From contig NW_022881665.1 of assembly GCF_003369915.1 (NCBI RefSeq), positions 62,001-126,000 of the forward strand: DNA of 64,000 bases, given 5' to 3'. The notes beneath the pieces were generated by a model. The model was not told the origin of the DNA. It made no database searches and saw nothing but the letters and a program-made list of their open reading frames with translations. Both the position numbers and the translations under genes were made by a program. The stretch comes from Drosophila miranda. Lineage: Eukaryota; Arthropoda; Insecta; Diptera; Drosophilidae. Each line of letters starts with the position of its first letter. Position 1 is the first letter of the stretch. Shown one piece after another: positions 35,740 through 47,337 of the stretch.

Positions 35740-38034
35740 ATGGCCGCAAAACCAGAGGATAAAAGCACAGATATACCGGATCGTCTCTTCGACTCCAATC
35801 AACGCAGGACGTATAAGCGTATGCGCTTCTTTGGAAAGGTAAGACTTGCCCCAGAAGTGGATCATTGTGTTCTAGGGAATCCTCATGCACATTTTAACAA
35901 CTCTGCGCAGCCTCACAGCGCTGGGCATACACATATGTATGTAAGGGCATGCAAACCAACACATACAAGCATGCGGCTTACATCTATTTTCGCCTCAGTT
36001 TCCTTTGGCACCCTTCCACTGTTTTATGTGTGAACGCCGTGCGTGTGTGTGCCTGGTAGAGTTGTCAAAGAAGTGACGGCCCAGCCACATACATGCATGC
36101 AAACGTACATTCTTTTTTTTTTGTCGCGTCGCATTCAATTTACAATTATTTAGTAAAAAATTGTGGCTATAATGAGATGTTTTGCAATTGCTTGTGTAGG
36201 GCGGCTTTGCCAAGTGCTACGAAATCATCGATGTGGAGACCGACGATGTTTTTTGCCGGCAAAAATCGTATCAAAGAAGCTGATGATCAAGCACAACCAG
36301 AAGGAGAAGACCGCTCAGGAGATTACCATTTCATCGTAGTCTCAATCATCCCAACATAGTGAAGTTCCATAGCTATTTCGAGGATGTCCAGAACATTTAC
36401 ATTGTCCTGGAGCTTTGCAAGAAGCGGTAAGTACGCCGGAAATTCAGCATAGCATGCGTTCTTCCGAACTAATGGATCCCGCCTTTTTGCCACTCAGTCG
36501 ATGATGGAGCTGCACAAGCGCCGGAAAAGCATCACGGAGTTCGAGTGCCGCTACTACATTTACCAGATCATCCAAGGCGTCAAGTATCTGCACGACAACC
36601 GCATTATCCATCGCGACTTGAAGCTAGGAAACCTGTTCTTAAACGATATGCTGCACGTGAAGATTGGCGACTTTGGCCTAGCCACTCGCATCGAATATGA
36701 GGGCGAACGCAAGAAGACTCTGTGCGGCACCCCAAACTACATTGCCCCAGAAATTCTCACCAAAAAGGGGCATTCGTTCGAAGTGGACATATGGTCCATT
36801 GGCTGCGTCATGTACACTCTGTTGGTAGGCCAACCCCCGTTTGAGACCAAAACGCTGAAGGACACTTATTCAAAGATCAAGAAGTGCGAGTACAGAGTGC
36901 CAAGCTACTTGAGAAAACCTGCTGCTGATATGGTGATCTCCATGCTCCAGCCGAACCCTGAGAGCCGCCCAGCAATTGGCCAGTTGCTGAACTACGACTT
37001 CCTGAAGGGCTCGAAGGTGCCAACGTTCTTGCCAAGCTCTTGCCTAACTATGGCTCCGCGAATTGGCATCAACGACACCATTTGAAGACTCCATTCATCG
37101 CAAGCCGCTGATGGAGATGAACGGCATTAGGGATGATACTCGTCTGGAGTCAACATTCCTCAATACCAACTTGCACGACGCCATCACTGCCTTGGCCCAG
37201 GTGTGCCGCCACAACGAAGACTACCGCAGCGACATTGAGAGCTTGCACCAGCAGCTCACCAATCTGATCAACAACAAGGTTTGTAATCATTGCAGTGATT
37301 GTATCTGTTAAATAATTATTAATCATCTCGTGCTTACAGCCGCGCATTACTGCAAGGCAATCTCGGGGATGAGAATACCGATCCTGCAGCACAGCCGCTC
37401 TTCTGGATATCCAAATGGGTCGACTACAGTGACAAATACGGCTTCGGTTATCAGCTCTGTGATGAGGGCATTGGCGTTATGTTCAACGACACAACCAAAT
37501 TGATTCTGCTTCCGAACCAGATCAACGTCCACTTCATAGACAAGGACGGAAAGGAGAGCTACATGACTACGACCGATTACTGCAAGACGCTTGATAAAAA
37601 GATGAAAGCTGCTTTCCTACTTCAAGCGTTACATGATCGAGCATCTCGTGAAGGCTGGAGCCAATAATGTGAACATTGAGAGTGATCAGATATCGCGTAT
37701 GCCCCATTTGCACTCCTGGTTCCGCACAACGTGTGCTGTGGTCATGCATCTTACCAACGGTTCCGTACAGGTAGCTACACAAATTTAGTAAATGCTCTCC
37801 CGACTTATAGAAATTAACCAAAACTATTCCTGATTTCAGCTTAATTTTTCGGATCACATGAAGCTCATTCTTTGTCCGCGTATGAGTGCCATTACATACG
37901 TGGATCACGAGAAGAACTTCCGCACATATCGCTTCTCGACCATCGTGGAGAACGGTGTGTCCAAAGATTTATATCAAAAGATACGCTATGCCCAAGAAAA
38001 ACTTAGAAAAATGCTGGAGAAGATGTTTCTTTAA
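35740..38034 (+). pseudogene. polo: polo-like kinase Polo, copy 2 (frameshifted)
   Basis: Exons 35740-35838, 36200-36426, 36498-37278, 37340-37770, 37840-38034. Exon 1 is intact. Exon 2 has three one-base insertions (T-run at ~36250, A-run at ~36266, T at ~36332) and lacks one G at the splice donor. Exon 3 is open through the whole rest of the kinase domain ([31 protein letters not shown]) but a T insertion at ~37080 closes it at 37085, just before the polo-box region. Exon 4 has two more insertions. It carries the GDEN, SDKY and final Leu variants shared with copy 3, and M to V in TYMDHEK. All lesions extend homopolymers, so assembly error must be excluded. Confidence 0.92.
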
Positions 38035-38782
38035 TTGTTGGATGATGTTCACCATCTCCACAACCTACCAGCGGACTATCATTCTAAGGCAAAATGTTAG
38101 TTTAAGCTAAATCACGAACGCCTTAGCCAACCCAACCTAACCCTCGGGGTCGACTTAAAATATCACCAATTCCCCATTCATCTGTTCCCACGCCAATTCT
38201 TTCCCACAATCGTAGTTTCTGTCCAAATTTGTATTTACTGTTTAAACGTTTTTTTTTTGTTTGTTTTTGCATTCCACTTTAGTTCCCTGTTTAACGTTTA
38301 TATCTGTTCAAATATTTTTCGTACACGAATATCGAAAGAAATTATTAATAAATAAAAATAAATGTATACTTTTAGAAATTACAAGTAATCCTCGATCGCC
38401 CACGCATCATTTCAACAATTCGAACATTTGTGTAGAAAAAACAACAAACAAAACATGGATGTTAACTATTAGAACCCTGCGGTTTGGGAGTAAACATTTC
38501 TTTTGTATTTTTACCTAAGCTAATAAAATTTGAACCACTGTAGTAATAAATACAATGCTTCTCAAATTATTCAAATTGGAAGATTTTTACGTCTCAAATT
38601 GATTCTAGGAATGTCTTATGTATTATATTTCTGTTTTCTGAGTACCGTCGGCCAAATTTCTATTGTTTCGGCTGACGCACGAATTAGGAAACTTGAAACA
38701 ATTTATCGCAGTTCAGGTGTAAGTATCGTGGTAATTTTTTTTTTTGGAGGTATAGAGAAAGATCGGATATAAAAAAAAGACT
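38035..38782. other. 3' flank of polo copy 2
   Basis: Non-coding. It has the ~33-bp block with GGTCGACTTAAA (~38143-38175) shared only with copy 3, overlapping AATAAA signals at ~38347-38356, then AT-rich sequence to the BEL end. Confidence 0.6.
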
Positions 38783-40202
38783 TTAAATACAGTGTTTTTT
38801 CCCGCAGTATACGTCAGGTTGCCCATCTGTTGATGTTAATGTAGGTGACAATTTTGTTGTTCGCTGTGTGGGTGGCTCATCAATCTCCGTGGTGTCACTG
38901 ATCACGTTGTGGGAACGTTTGATTGCCACATCTTCTGGAAAGAGCGGCGCTAGACGAGTGATAGGGCGCTTGTATACGCCAGATGCTGTCTTAACGTCAA
39001 CCACTCGTACGTGGTTGTCCTGTCCAGGATATGTCTTAATGATGCGACCCATTGGCCACTTCATTACAGGAAGGTTGTCTTCCTTAACCAAAACTAATAA
39101 TCCTTCAGGTACGTTTGGTGAAGCGGTCTTCCATTTATGCCGAGCTTGCAATTCTTGGAGGTATTCTGTAGACCATTGTTTCCAGAATGAATGCTTTAGG
39201 CGCGATACCAATTCCAGCGCTTGACCAATGTTCTTCCTTGTTGATCAGTATTGACGTCAGGAGGCGTTGTCAATGGTTCACCAATCAAGAAGTGTCCTGG
39301 GTGAGCGCTGTTGTATCAGTGGGATCATTTGACATTGGAGTGATGGGTCGAGAATTGAGAATTGCTTTAATTTCGATTATCACTGTGTTTAGTTCTTCAA
39401 ATGTCAATGAGGCTGTGTTGGTGGTTGTTATCAACAGCTTTTTTTCTGATTTTACCGCCGCTTCCCAGAGGCCGCCAAACGATGGAGCCCTGGGAGGAAT
39501 GAATTTAAAATCCACTTGTTTTTTGTTGCAATGATTCGTGATCAGAGCACTTGCCTTTGAGCTGAATATAGAGTCTTCTAATTCTTTAAGCTGGTTGTTT
39601 GCACCCACAAAGTTCGTTGCATTGTCGCAATGAATAGTTTGGCACTTCCCACGTCTGCTTAAGAATCGACGCAGGGCGGCCAAGAATGCATCTGTGGTCA
39701 GGTCGCTTACCAGCTCCAGGTGTACTGCCTTTGTGGAAAAGCAGCAGAACACGGCGATGTATGCCTTTTCCCTGGTCTTTTCCCTCGGATCTTATGGTGG
39801 ATCGAGATTGGTCCACAGTAGTCGACGCCTGCATTAAGAAACGGGCGTGCTTGTGTGACTCGTTGTGCTGGGAGATTGCCCATGATCTGGTGCATCAGCT
39901 TTGGTCTAGCCTTGGTGCATCTAACACAGCTGTGGATGATGCTTCTAGCCATTGTCTTGTCATTGATAATCCAATATTGTTGTCTTGCGATTGCCCTTAA
40001 TGCTTGAGCACCACAATGCATGTTCTCCTCATGTAGCTCCCGCAAGATCATTTTGACGATTGGGTCATTGTAAGGCAGCAAAACTGGGTGTTTTGCGTTG
40101 TATGGAAGTAGAGCTTCTTCAAGTCTACCACCAACTCGGATGAGCTCATCGTCTCCTAGGAAGGGAGATAACGATATGATCGAGCTCTTTCTATCCACAG
40201 TC

Positions 40203-41096
40203 TTATAGCGTTGGAACTGTTTTAACTCTGCTGTAAACTCGACTTGTTGTATGGTTCGCAGGATTATAGTGCGGGCGTGGCAAGCTTACATGTTTAGCTT
40301 TTCTCTCAAGATTGCTGGGTTCTATGTTGGGTGCCTTCGTCCAGTTGTCTCGAGATCCGTGCAGGAATAATGGTCCATATAACCACAGATTGTGATCTGC
40401 CAGTCTGCTCGCTGCGATTCCTCTCGACAGGACATCGGCTGCGTTGTTGGCCGATGACACGTGACGCCATTGTGACTGGTTTGTTAATGCCTGGATTTTG
40501 GCTATTCGATTTGCCACAAAGGTATGGTATGTTGATGACGATGCGTTTATCCAGGATAACACAACGGTGGAATCACTCCAACACCATCCTAAAACCGTGT
40601 TAATGTCCATGTGCAGATCCTGTCGAACTCGGTTTGTGAGCTCGGCACCGAGGACTGCAGCACAAAGTTCTAACCGTGGTAGCGATTGTTTGGCTGTCGG
40701 CGCCACACGTGATTTCGAACAGAGCAGTCTTACTGACACTTGGTTGTTTTTGTATGTAGCGCGTACATATACAGCTGCGCCATATGCTCGTTCTGATGCA
40801 TCTACAAACGTATGGAGTTCTTGGGTAACTGGAGTTTTACCATCGTAGATATGCCGGGGAACTTGCATTTTGTTCAATGTTTGTAAGTCGTCCCGGTATT
40901 CTTTCCATTCGGTTTGGTGTTGTAATGGTAATTCGTCATCCCAATCCAGTTTGAGCTCCCAAAGTTGTTGCATGAAGATTTTTGCCTTTACTACCACCGG
41001 TGCAAAGAGTCCTAGTGGGTCAAAGATTTGGCCAGTTCGGAACATACCACCCGTTTGGTGATGCGTGTAGCCTGGCTTTTCTGTGTTCGTCCACAC
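40203..41096 (-). pseudogene. BEL 2 pol, connection/RNase H-like region
   Basis: Longest open part of pol in this copy, 297 codons. It contains QIFDPLGLFAPVVVKAKIFM (typical of the Pao/BEL RT-RNase H connection), HTFVDASERAYGAAVYVRAT (RNase H-type first Asp) and SSANNAADVLSRGI. It stops at the frameshift shared with copies 3 and 5. Confidence 0.8.
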
Positions 41097-43389
41097 AATG
41101 TATCCTTCTTCGGCATCCAGATGAGACCCAGAGTTTTCACGCTGTAGTGCTCTAGTGTCTCTCCTAGTTTTACATCGGTTACAGTATCCTCTTTGGGGAT
41201 TCCTTGGAGAAGTTGCTCATTGTTGGAGCACCACTTGCGCAATTTGAATCCGGACGGTAGCAATATTTTATTTAGTTCTTGTCGAACATGAATTGCCTCT
41301 GAATCGTGTTTGCTCCAGTTAGACAGTCGTCAACATAGAAATCGGTTTTTAATGTTGTTGATCCTACTGGTAGTCTGTCTTTGTATTGTATTGCCAAATG
41401 ATCCAGACATTTCGTTGCTAGGAACGGAGCAGCTGTTGTCCCATATGTTACTGTTTTCAGGCGATAGTACCTTGATCTCTTCGGATGGATTGTTTCTCCA
41501 GACTATCATCTGATAGAATTGATCCTCCGGGTTCATCCACACTTGCCGTACATCTTTTCTATGTCCGCTGTGAATACGTACTTATGAATTCGAAATCGTA
41601 GCAGAATGGACATAAGTTCGCTCTGAACGGTGGGTCCAGCCTGCAGAATGTCGTTCAAAGATTTCCCGCTTGTTGATTTGCATGAGGCATCGAATACTAC
41701 CCGAAGCTTTGTGGTGGTGCTTTCAGGTTTGAGTACACAATGATGTGGAATGAAGTAGTGCCTTTTTGGGAACTTTTGATGCTGGCACCACCTTCATATG
41801 TCCTAGTCCTTCATACTCTTCCATGAAGTCCACATAACTCTTCCAAGTTTCTGGTGAGCTTCGCCGCTCCAACGCTAGGAATCTTTTTGTTGCGGTTTCC
41901 AACGACTCCCCCAGGCTGAAGGGTGGCAATCAATATCGGATCCCATGTAGATATATTGATGCCCAATCCCTTTAGTGATGCAAGGGATTCTATGGTTGTT
42001 ATATACAACTCTTTTTAATGACTTGGGATCGTCATTAATTGTTTGGTGATTGAGGAAGCGGTTCAGTACCGTGTTCGAAACATCTCTGGGATTGTTGTAT
42101 GCGTCAACTAGTATTTCCCAAGCGGCATCATAATTTTCTTCCTTTAGATCGATATGTCGAATCAATCTTTCTGCCTCGCCGGTAACGGTGGTTTTAAGAT
42201 ACCACATCTTTTTCACCGTAGGCATGTTGGTCTCATGCACCATGCATGAGAACAGATCGAAGAACTGGGTCCACTTTAATAGATCCCCATCAAACTTTGG
42301 GATGCTGATGCGTGGAAGCTGCATGTTATCCGTGTTTGGTGCGGCTGATTTTGCCAATGCTCTTTGGACCTTACTTTCCAGTGTTAGGTAGGATTCCATG
42401 TCATATCCTCCTTCCACTGGGTCCTCGTATTCCTCATGAATTGTGAAGTGGACTTCCTGCGCTTGAGTCCATAGTGATTTTATCAAATCACTTGATGTGC
42501 GTCCTTCCGCCTCTGAAAGTTGTTTCAGATTGCGTTTAACGGACTCTACTATGGCCTTTTGTCGGCGACATAGTGAAAGCAGTTTTCTGTAATCCTTCGA
42601 GGACTGCTGGATCAGATCGCTTTCTTTGGGACCTACTGAGGGTTTCTCATGCTTTTCTTTAGGGACGATTTGACGTTCCCCACGAGCATTCGGTAAAAAT
42701 CGTAATGTATTGCTTACATGTTGTACGTAAGTCTTCACGGAATTTTACGTATTCATCCGTTTTGTCTGTATCGCGAAGTTTGGAGTCGTTTTTGTTAAAG
42801 CGATTCCACGCATTTTCGAGTGCTGATATTTTGGCTTGAAAATAAGAGGCCGTTTGCTTTCGTTCTTGGGAATCTTTTTTAAAGTTCCGAATGCACCTCG
42901 ATATTTCCTCACCAATCTCTTGCTGCACATCCATTGCCATTGTAGCGGCAGCTTCTGCCTCCATATGTGTATCCATTCTATCTGTTTGTACTTATTACTT
43001 CTGACCCGTTGGGAGTGTTTTATTTGCTTTGCAGCTGGATACGCTCCGAATCGCAACCGTTGTCGGTCAGAAAGGTAATAGTACAGGTGATGTGTTGGAT
43101 GGAGGGATTTGTGCTGTTTCCAATCTATGGAACGCACGGAACAACAAAAATTGATTACCTTGGTGGTAATCGAATTCTATAGCTGTTTTCTGTTGGCTGA
43201 TAACCTGAATATGTCAGATTTGCCAAAGTGATACTTATTGGTAGGAGATGCTACCGTAAGTGTATAGCCTGATGCCAAATTTTTATTGAAGATGTCCTGT
43301 TGACTGCTTCAATCTGATGTCCAGATCGAATCCTTTCACTGTAGCTTGTCTGACAGTTTGAAAGGATGACCAAGGTCGGGGTCACCAAA

Positions 43390-43827
43390 TGTTAATGTGT
43401 GTGTGTGTATAGGAAGCTGGGTTGCATACGGTACATAAACCGTCTACAGTTTGGTCGTCGCAACTAGAACTTGAACCAGTTGGACTGCGGAGTGGGTATC
43501 CTACGGTGCGCAAGGGAGGGTCTGAAGACACGGCGACAGCCTCTGATGATTGCGATGGAAGATGAGTGACAGGCAGTTATGGTACTGTTTCTGATACTGA
43601 TTTTATTGATAAAACTGATTCTTATTTATAGGTGATAAAAGATACAAAAGTGCTGAGTCTGTAAAATATATGTTTTGTGTATTATGGATAATTTTAGTGT
43701 CTGGTGGGCAATTGCGATATTTTGATGGTCAGCAACTGCCCCGCTGTCTTTGCCATCTGCGGAGAGAGTGCATTGTCAGCAGAACTCACTGCAGTGCCAG
43801 TGTGTTGTCATGAGGTATTATATTACA
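43390..43827 (-). repeat. BEL LTR, unit 2
   Basis: Counterpart of 34824-35260, near identical; the outer edge is again followed by TGTTAAATAG. Confidence 0.6.
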
Positions 43828-44308
43828 TGTTAAATAGAACACTGTGTCACGGTGCCACTGTGTTATGCCGACGGGTATTATAAACTATTACTAAGCATAT
43901 TTCTGCAACTGAACAAAAATAGAGTGCTCTGATTTCAGAAAAGTTAGTTGCGTTGACTTATCAGTCTCACAAGTATATAAAAATTCATCTACTAAAATTT
44001 ATTATAGCTCGATTTATGTACAGCGCACATCACTAAATTTTCATTGCATTTAAATCGAACGGTTTCGGCGCGTTCTCGCTTTGTGGCTTATTTTTCGTGA
44101 ACTTTGAATTGTGAGTGGTGTCGGTGGCATAGGCATAGTCTGCGAGTGATCATTTGTGTCTTGCATTTGCATTAATCTTAAAATTGTATCTTTGGGAACG
44201 CATTTAACTGGACGTGGTGTGTACAGAGCGGATTTTGCATCAACGCGAAGGCGAGGAAGTTTTTTTGTGTTTCGAGTGAACGCCAAGGCAAAGGGACATC
44301 AGAGCAAA
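43828..44308 (+). promoter_or_regulatory. Promoter and 5' leader of polo copy 3
   Basis: Counterpart of 35261-35739, TATA-like box ~43973-43986. A few one-base differences (for example AAAAGTTAGTTGCG). Confidence 0.4.
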
Positions 44309-46584
44309 ATGGCCGCAAAACCGGAGGATAAAAGCACAGATATACCGGATCGTCTCTTCGACTCCAATCAACGCAGGACGTATAAGCGTATGCGCTTCTT
44401 TGGAAAGGTAAGACTTGCCCCAGAAGTGGATCATTGTGTTCTAGGGAATCCTCATGCACATTTTAACAACTCTGCGCAGCCTCACAGCGCTGGGCATACA
44501 CATATGTATGTAAGGGCATGCAAACCAACACATACAAGCATGCGGCTTACATCTATTTTCGCCTCAGTTTCCTTTGGCACCCTTCCACTGTTTTATGTGT
44601 GAACGCGTGCGTGTGTGTGCCTGGTAGAGTTGTCAAAGAAGTGACGGCCCAGCCACATACATGCATGCAAACGTACATTCTTTTTTTTTTGGCGCGTCGC
44701 ATTCAATTTACAATTATTTAGTAAAAAATTGTGGCTATAATGAGATGTTTTGCAATTGCTTGTGCAGGGCGGCTTTGCCAAGTGCTACGAAATCATCGAT
44801 GTGGAGACCGACGATGTTTTTGCCGGCAAAATCGTATCAAAGAAGCTGATGATCAAGCACAACCAGAAGGAGAAGACCGCTCAGGAGATTACCATTCATC
44901 GTAGTCTCAATCATCCCAACATAGTGAAGTTCCATAGCTATTTCGAGGATGTCCAGAACATTTACATTGTCCTGGAGCTTTGCAAGAAGCGGGTAAGTAC
45001 GCCGGAAATTCAGCATAGCATGCGTTCTTCCGAACTAATGGATCCCGCCTTTTTGCCACTCAGTCGATGATGGAGCTGCACAAGCGCTGGAAAAGCATCA
45101 CGGAGTTCGAGTGCCGCTACTACATTTACCAGATCATCCAAGGCGTCAAGTATCTGCACGACAACCGCATTATCCATCGCGACTTGAAGCTAGGAAACCT
45201 GTTCTTGAACGATATGCTGCACGTGAAGATTGGCGACTTTGGCCTAGCCACTCGCATCGAATATGAGGGCGAACGCAAGAAGACTCTGTGCGGCACCCCA
45301 AACTACATTGCCCCAGAAATTCTCACCAAAAAGGGGCATTCGTTCGAAGTGGACATATGGTCCATTGGCTGCGTCCAAACGGCCAACCCCCGTTTGAGAC
45401 CAAAACGCTGAAGGACACTTATTCAAAGATCAAGAAGTGCGAGTACAGAGTGCCAAGCTACTTGAGAAAACCTGCTGCTGATATGGTGATCTCCATGCTC
45501 CAGCCGAACCCTGAGAGCCGCCCAGCAATTGGCCAGTTGCTGAACTACGACTTCCTGAAGGGCTCGAAGGTGCCAACGTTCTTGCCAAGCTCTTGCCTAA
45601 CTATGGCTCCGCGAATTGGCATCAACGACACCATTGAAGACTCCATTCATCGCAAGCCGCTGATGGAGATGAACGGCATTAGGGATGATACTCGTCTGGA
45701 GTCAACATTCCTCAATACCAACTTGCACGACGCCATCACTGCCTTGGCCCAGGTGTGCCGCCACAACGAAGACTACCGCAGCGACATTGAGAGCTTGCAC
45801 CAGCAGCTCACCAATCTGATCAACAACAAGGTTTGTAATCATTGCAGTGATTGTATCTGTTAAATAATTATTAATCATCTCGTGCTTACAGCCGCGCATA
45901 CTGCAAGGCAATCTCGGGGATGAGAATACCGATCCTGCAGCACAGCCGGTCTTCTGGATATCCAAATGGGTCGACTACAGTGACAAATACGGCTTCGGTT
46001 ATCAGCTCTGTGATGAGGGCATTGGCGTTATGTTCAACGACACAACCAAATTGATTCTGCTTCCGAACCAGATCAACGTCCACTTCATAGACAAGGACGG
46101 AAAGGAGAGCTACATGACTACGACCGATTACTGCAAGACGCTTGATAAAAAGATGAAGCTGCTTTCCTACTTCAAGCGTTACATGATCGAGCATCTCGTG
46201 AAGGCTGGAGCCAATAATGTGAACATTGAGAGTGATCAGATATCGCGTATGCCCCATTTGCACTCCTGGTTCCGCACAACGTGTGCTGTGGTCATGCATC
46301 TTACCAACGGTTCCGTACAGGTAGCTACACAAATTTAGTAAATGCTCTCCCGACTAATAGAAATTAACCAAAACTATTCCTGATTTCAGCTTAATTTTTC
46401 GGATCACATGAAGCTCATTCTTTGTCCGCGTATGAGTGCCATTACATACATGGATCACGAGAAGAACTTCCGCACATATCGCTTCTCGACCATCGTGGAG
46501 AACGGTGTGTCCAAAGATTTATATCAAAAGATACGCTATGCCCAAGAAAAACTTAGAAAAATGCTGGAGAAGATGTTTCTTTAA
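44309..46584 (+). pseudogene. polo: polo-like kinase Polo, copy 3 (one 13-bp lesion)
   Basis: Exons 44309-44407, 44768-44992, 45064-45830, 45892-46320, 46390-46584. Exons 1, 2, 4 and 5 have the same length as in copy 5 and are open. Exon 3 is 13 bp short: after SIGC (codon ~212) the codons for MYTLLVG are replaced by CAAACG, and translation ends at 45411. The predicted product stops inside the kinase C-lobe and lacks the polo-box domain, so it should be inactive unless the lesion is spliced around. There is one substitution in the kinase domain (HKRRKS to HKRWKS). Variants GDEN, SDKY, ALAQ and final Leu place it with copy 2. The lesion is a replacement, not a run-length change, so it is likely real. 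Confidence 0.94.
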
Positions 46585-47329
46585 TTGTTGGATGATGTTC
46601 ACCATCTCCACAACCTACCAGCGGACTATCATTCTAAGGCAAAATGTTAGTTTAAGCTAAATCACGAACGCCTTAGCCAACCCAACCTAACCCTCGGGTC
46701 GACTTAAATATCACCAATTCCCATTCATCTGTTCCCACGCCAATTCTTTCCCACAATCGTAGTTTCTGTCCAAATTTGTATTTACTGTTTAACGTTTTTT
46801 TTTTTGTTTGTTTTTGCATTCCACTTTAGTTCCCTGTTTAACGTTTATATCTGTTCAAATATTTTCGTACACGAATATCGAAAGAAATTATTAATAAATA
46901 AAAATAAATGTATACTTTTAGAAATTACAAGTAATCCTCGATCGCCCACGCATCATTTCAACAATTCGAACATTTGTGTAGAAAAAACAACAAACAAAAC
47001 ATGGATGTTAACTATTAGAACCCTGCGGTTTGGGAGTAAACATTTCTTTTGTATTTTTACCTAAGCTAATAAAATTTGAACCACTGTAGTAATAAATACA
47101 ATGCTTCTCAAATTATTCAAATTGGAAGATTTTACGTCTCAAATTGATTCTAGGAATGTCTTATGTATTATATTTCTGTTTTCTGAGTACCGTCGGCCAA
47201 ATTTCTATTGTTTCGGCTGACGCACGAATTAGGAAACTTGAAACAATTTATCGCAGTTCAGGTGTAAGTATCGTGGTAATTTTTTTTTTGGAGGTATAGA
47301 GAAAGATCGGATATAAAAAAAAGACTTTA
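46585..47329. other. 3' flank of polo copy 3
   Basis: As after copy 2, including the GGTCGACTTAAA-containing block (~46695-46720, slightly shortened) and AATAAA signals (~46890). No gene. Confidence 0.6.
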
Positions 47330-47337
47330 AATACAGT

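Larger units (their letters stand above)
38783..43827 (-). mobile_element. BEL/Pao retroelement 2
   Basis: Reading leftwards: LTR 43390-43827, primer-binding-like site at ~43374-43387, gag from ~42976 (coiled-coil-like N-terminus EEISRCIRNFKKDSQERKQ, then DUF1759-type SIPKFDGDLLKWTQFFDLF), a fusion point at ~41915-41940 where gag passes out of frame into RT (GESLETATKRFLALERR) with the gag zinc knuckle and protease missing, RT, RNase H-like domain (FVDASERAYGAAVYVRA), integrase, and DUF5641 ending at 38783. A private 32-bp deletion lies in gag at ~42688. There is a shared frameshift before YKTVDRKS at ~40220. No 3' LTR. Confidence 0.87.

Noticed and set aside
36501-37085. Deliberate kinase-only Polo isoform from copy 2
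   Set aside because: Exon 2 of the same copy has three frame-changing insertions in runs and a damaged splice donor, so a kinase-only product would need several corrections. Sequence error is the simpler explanation.
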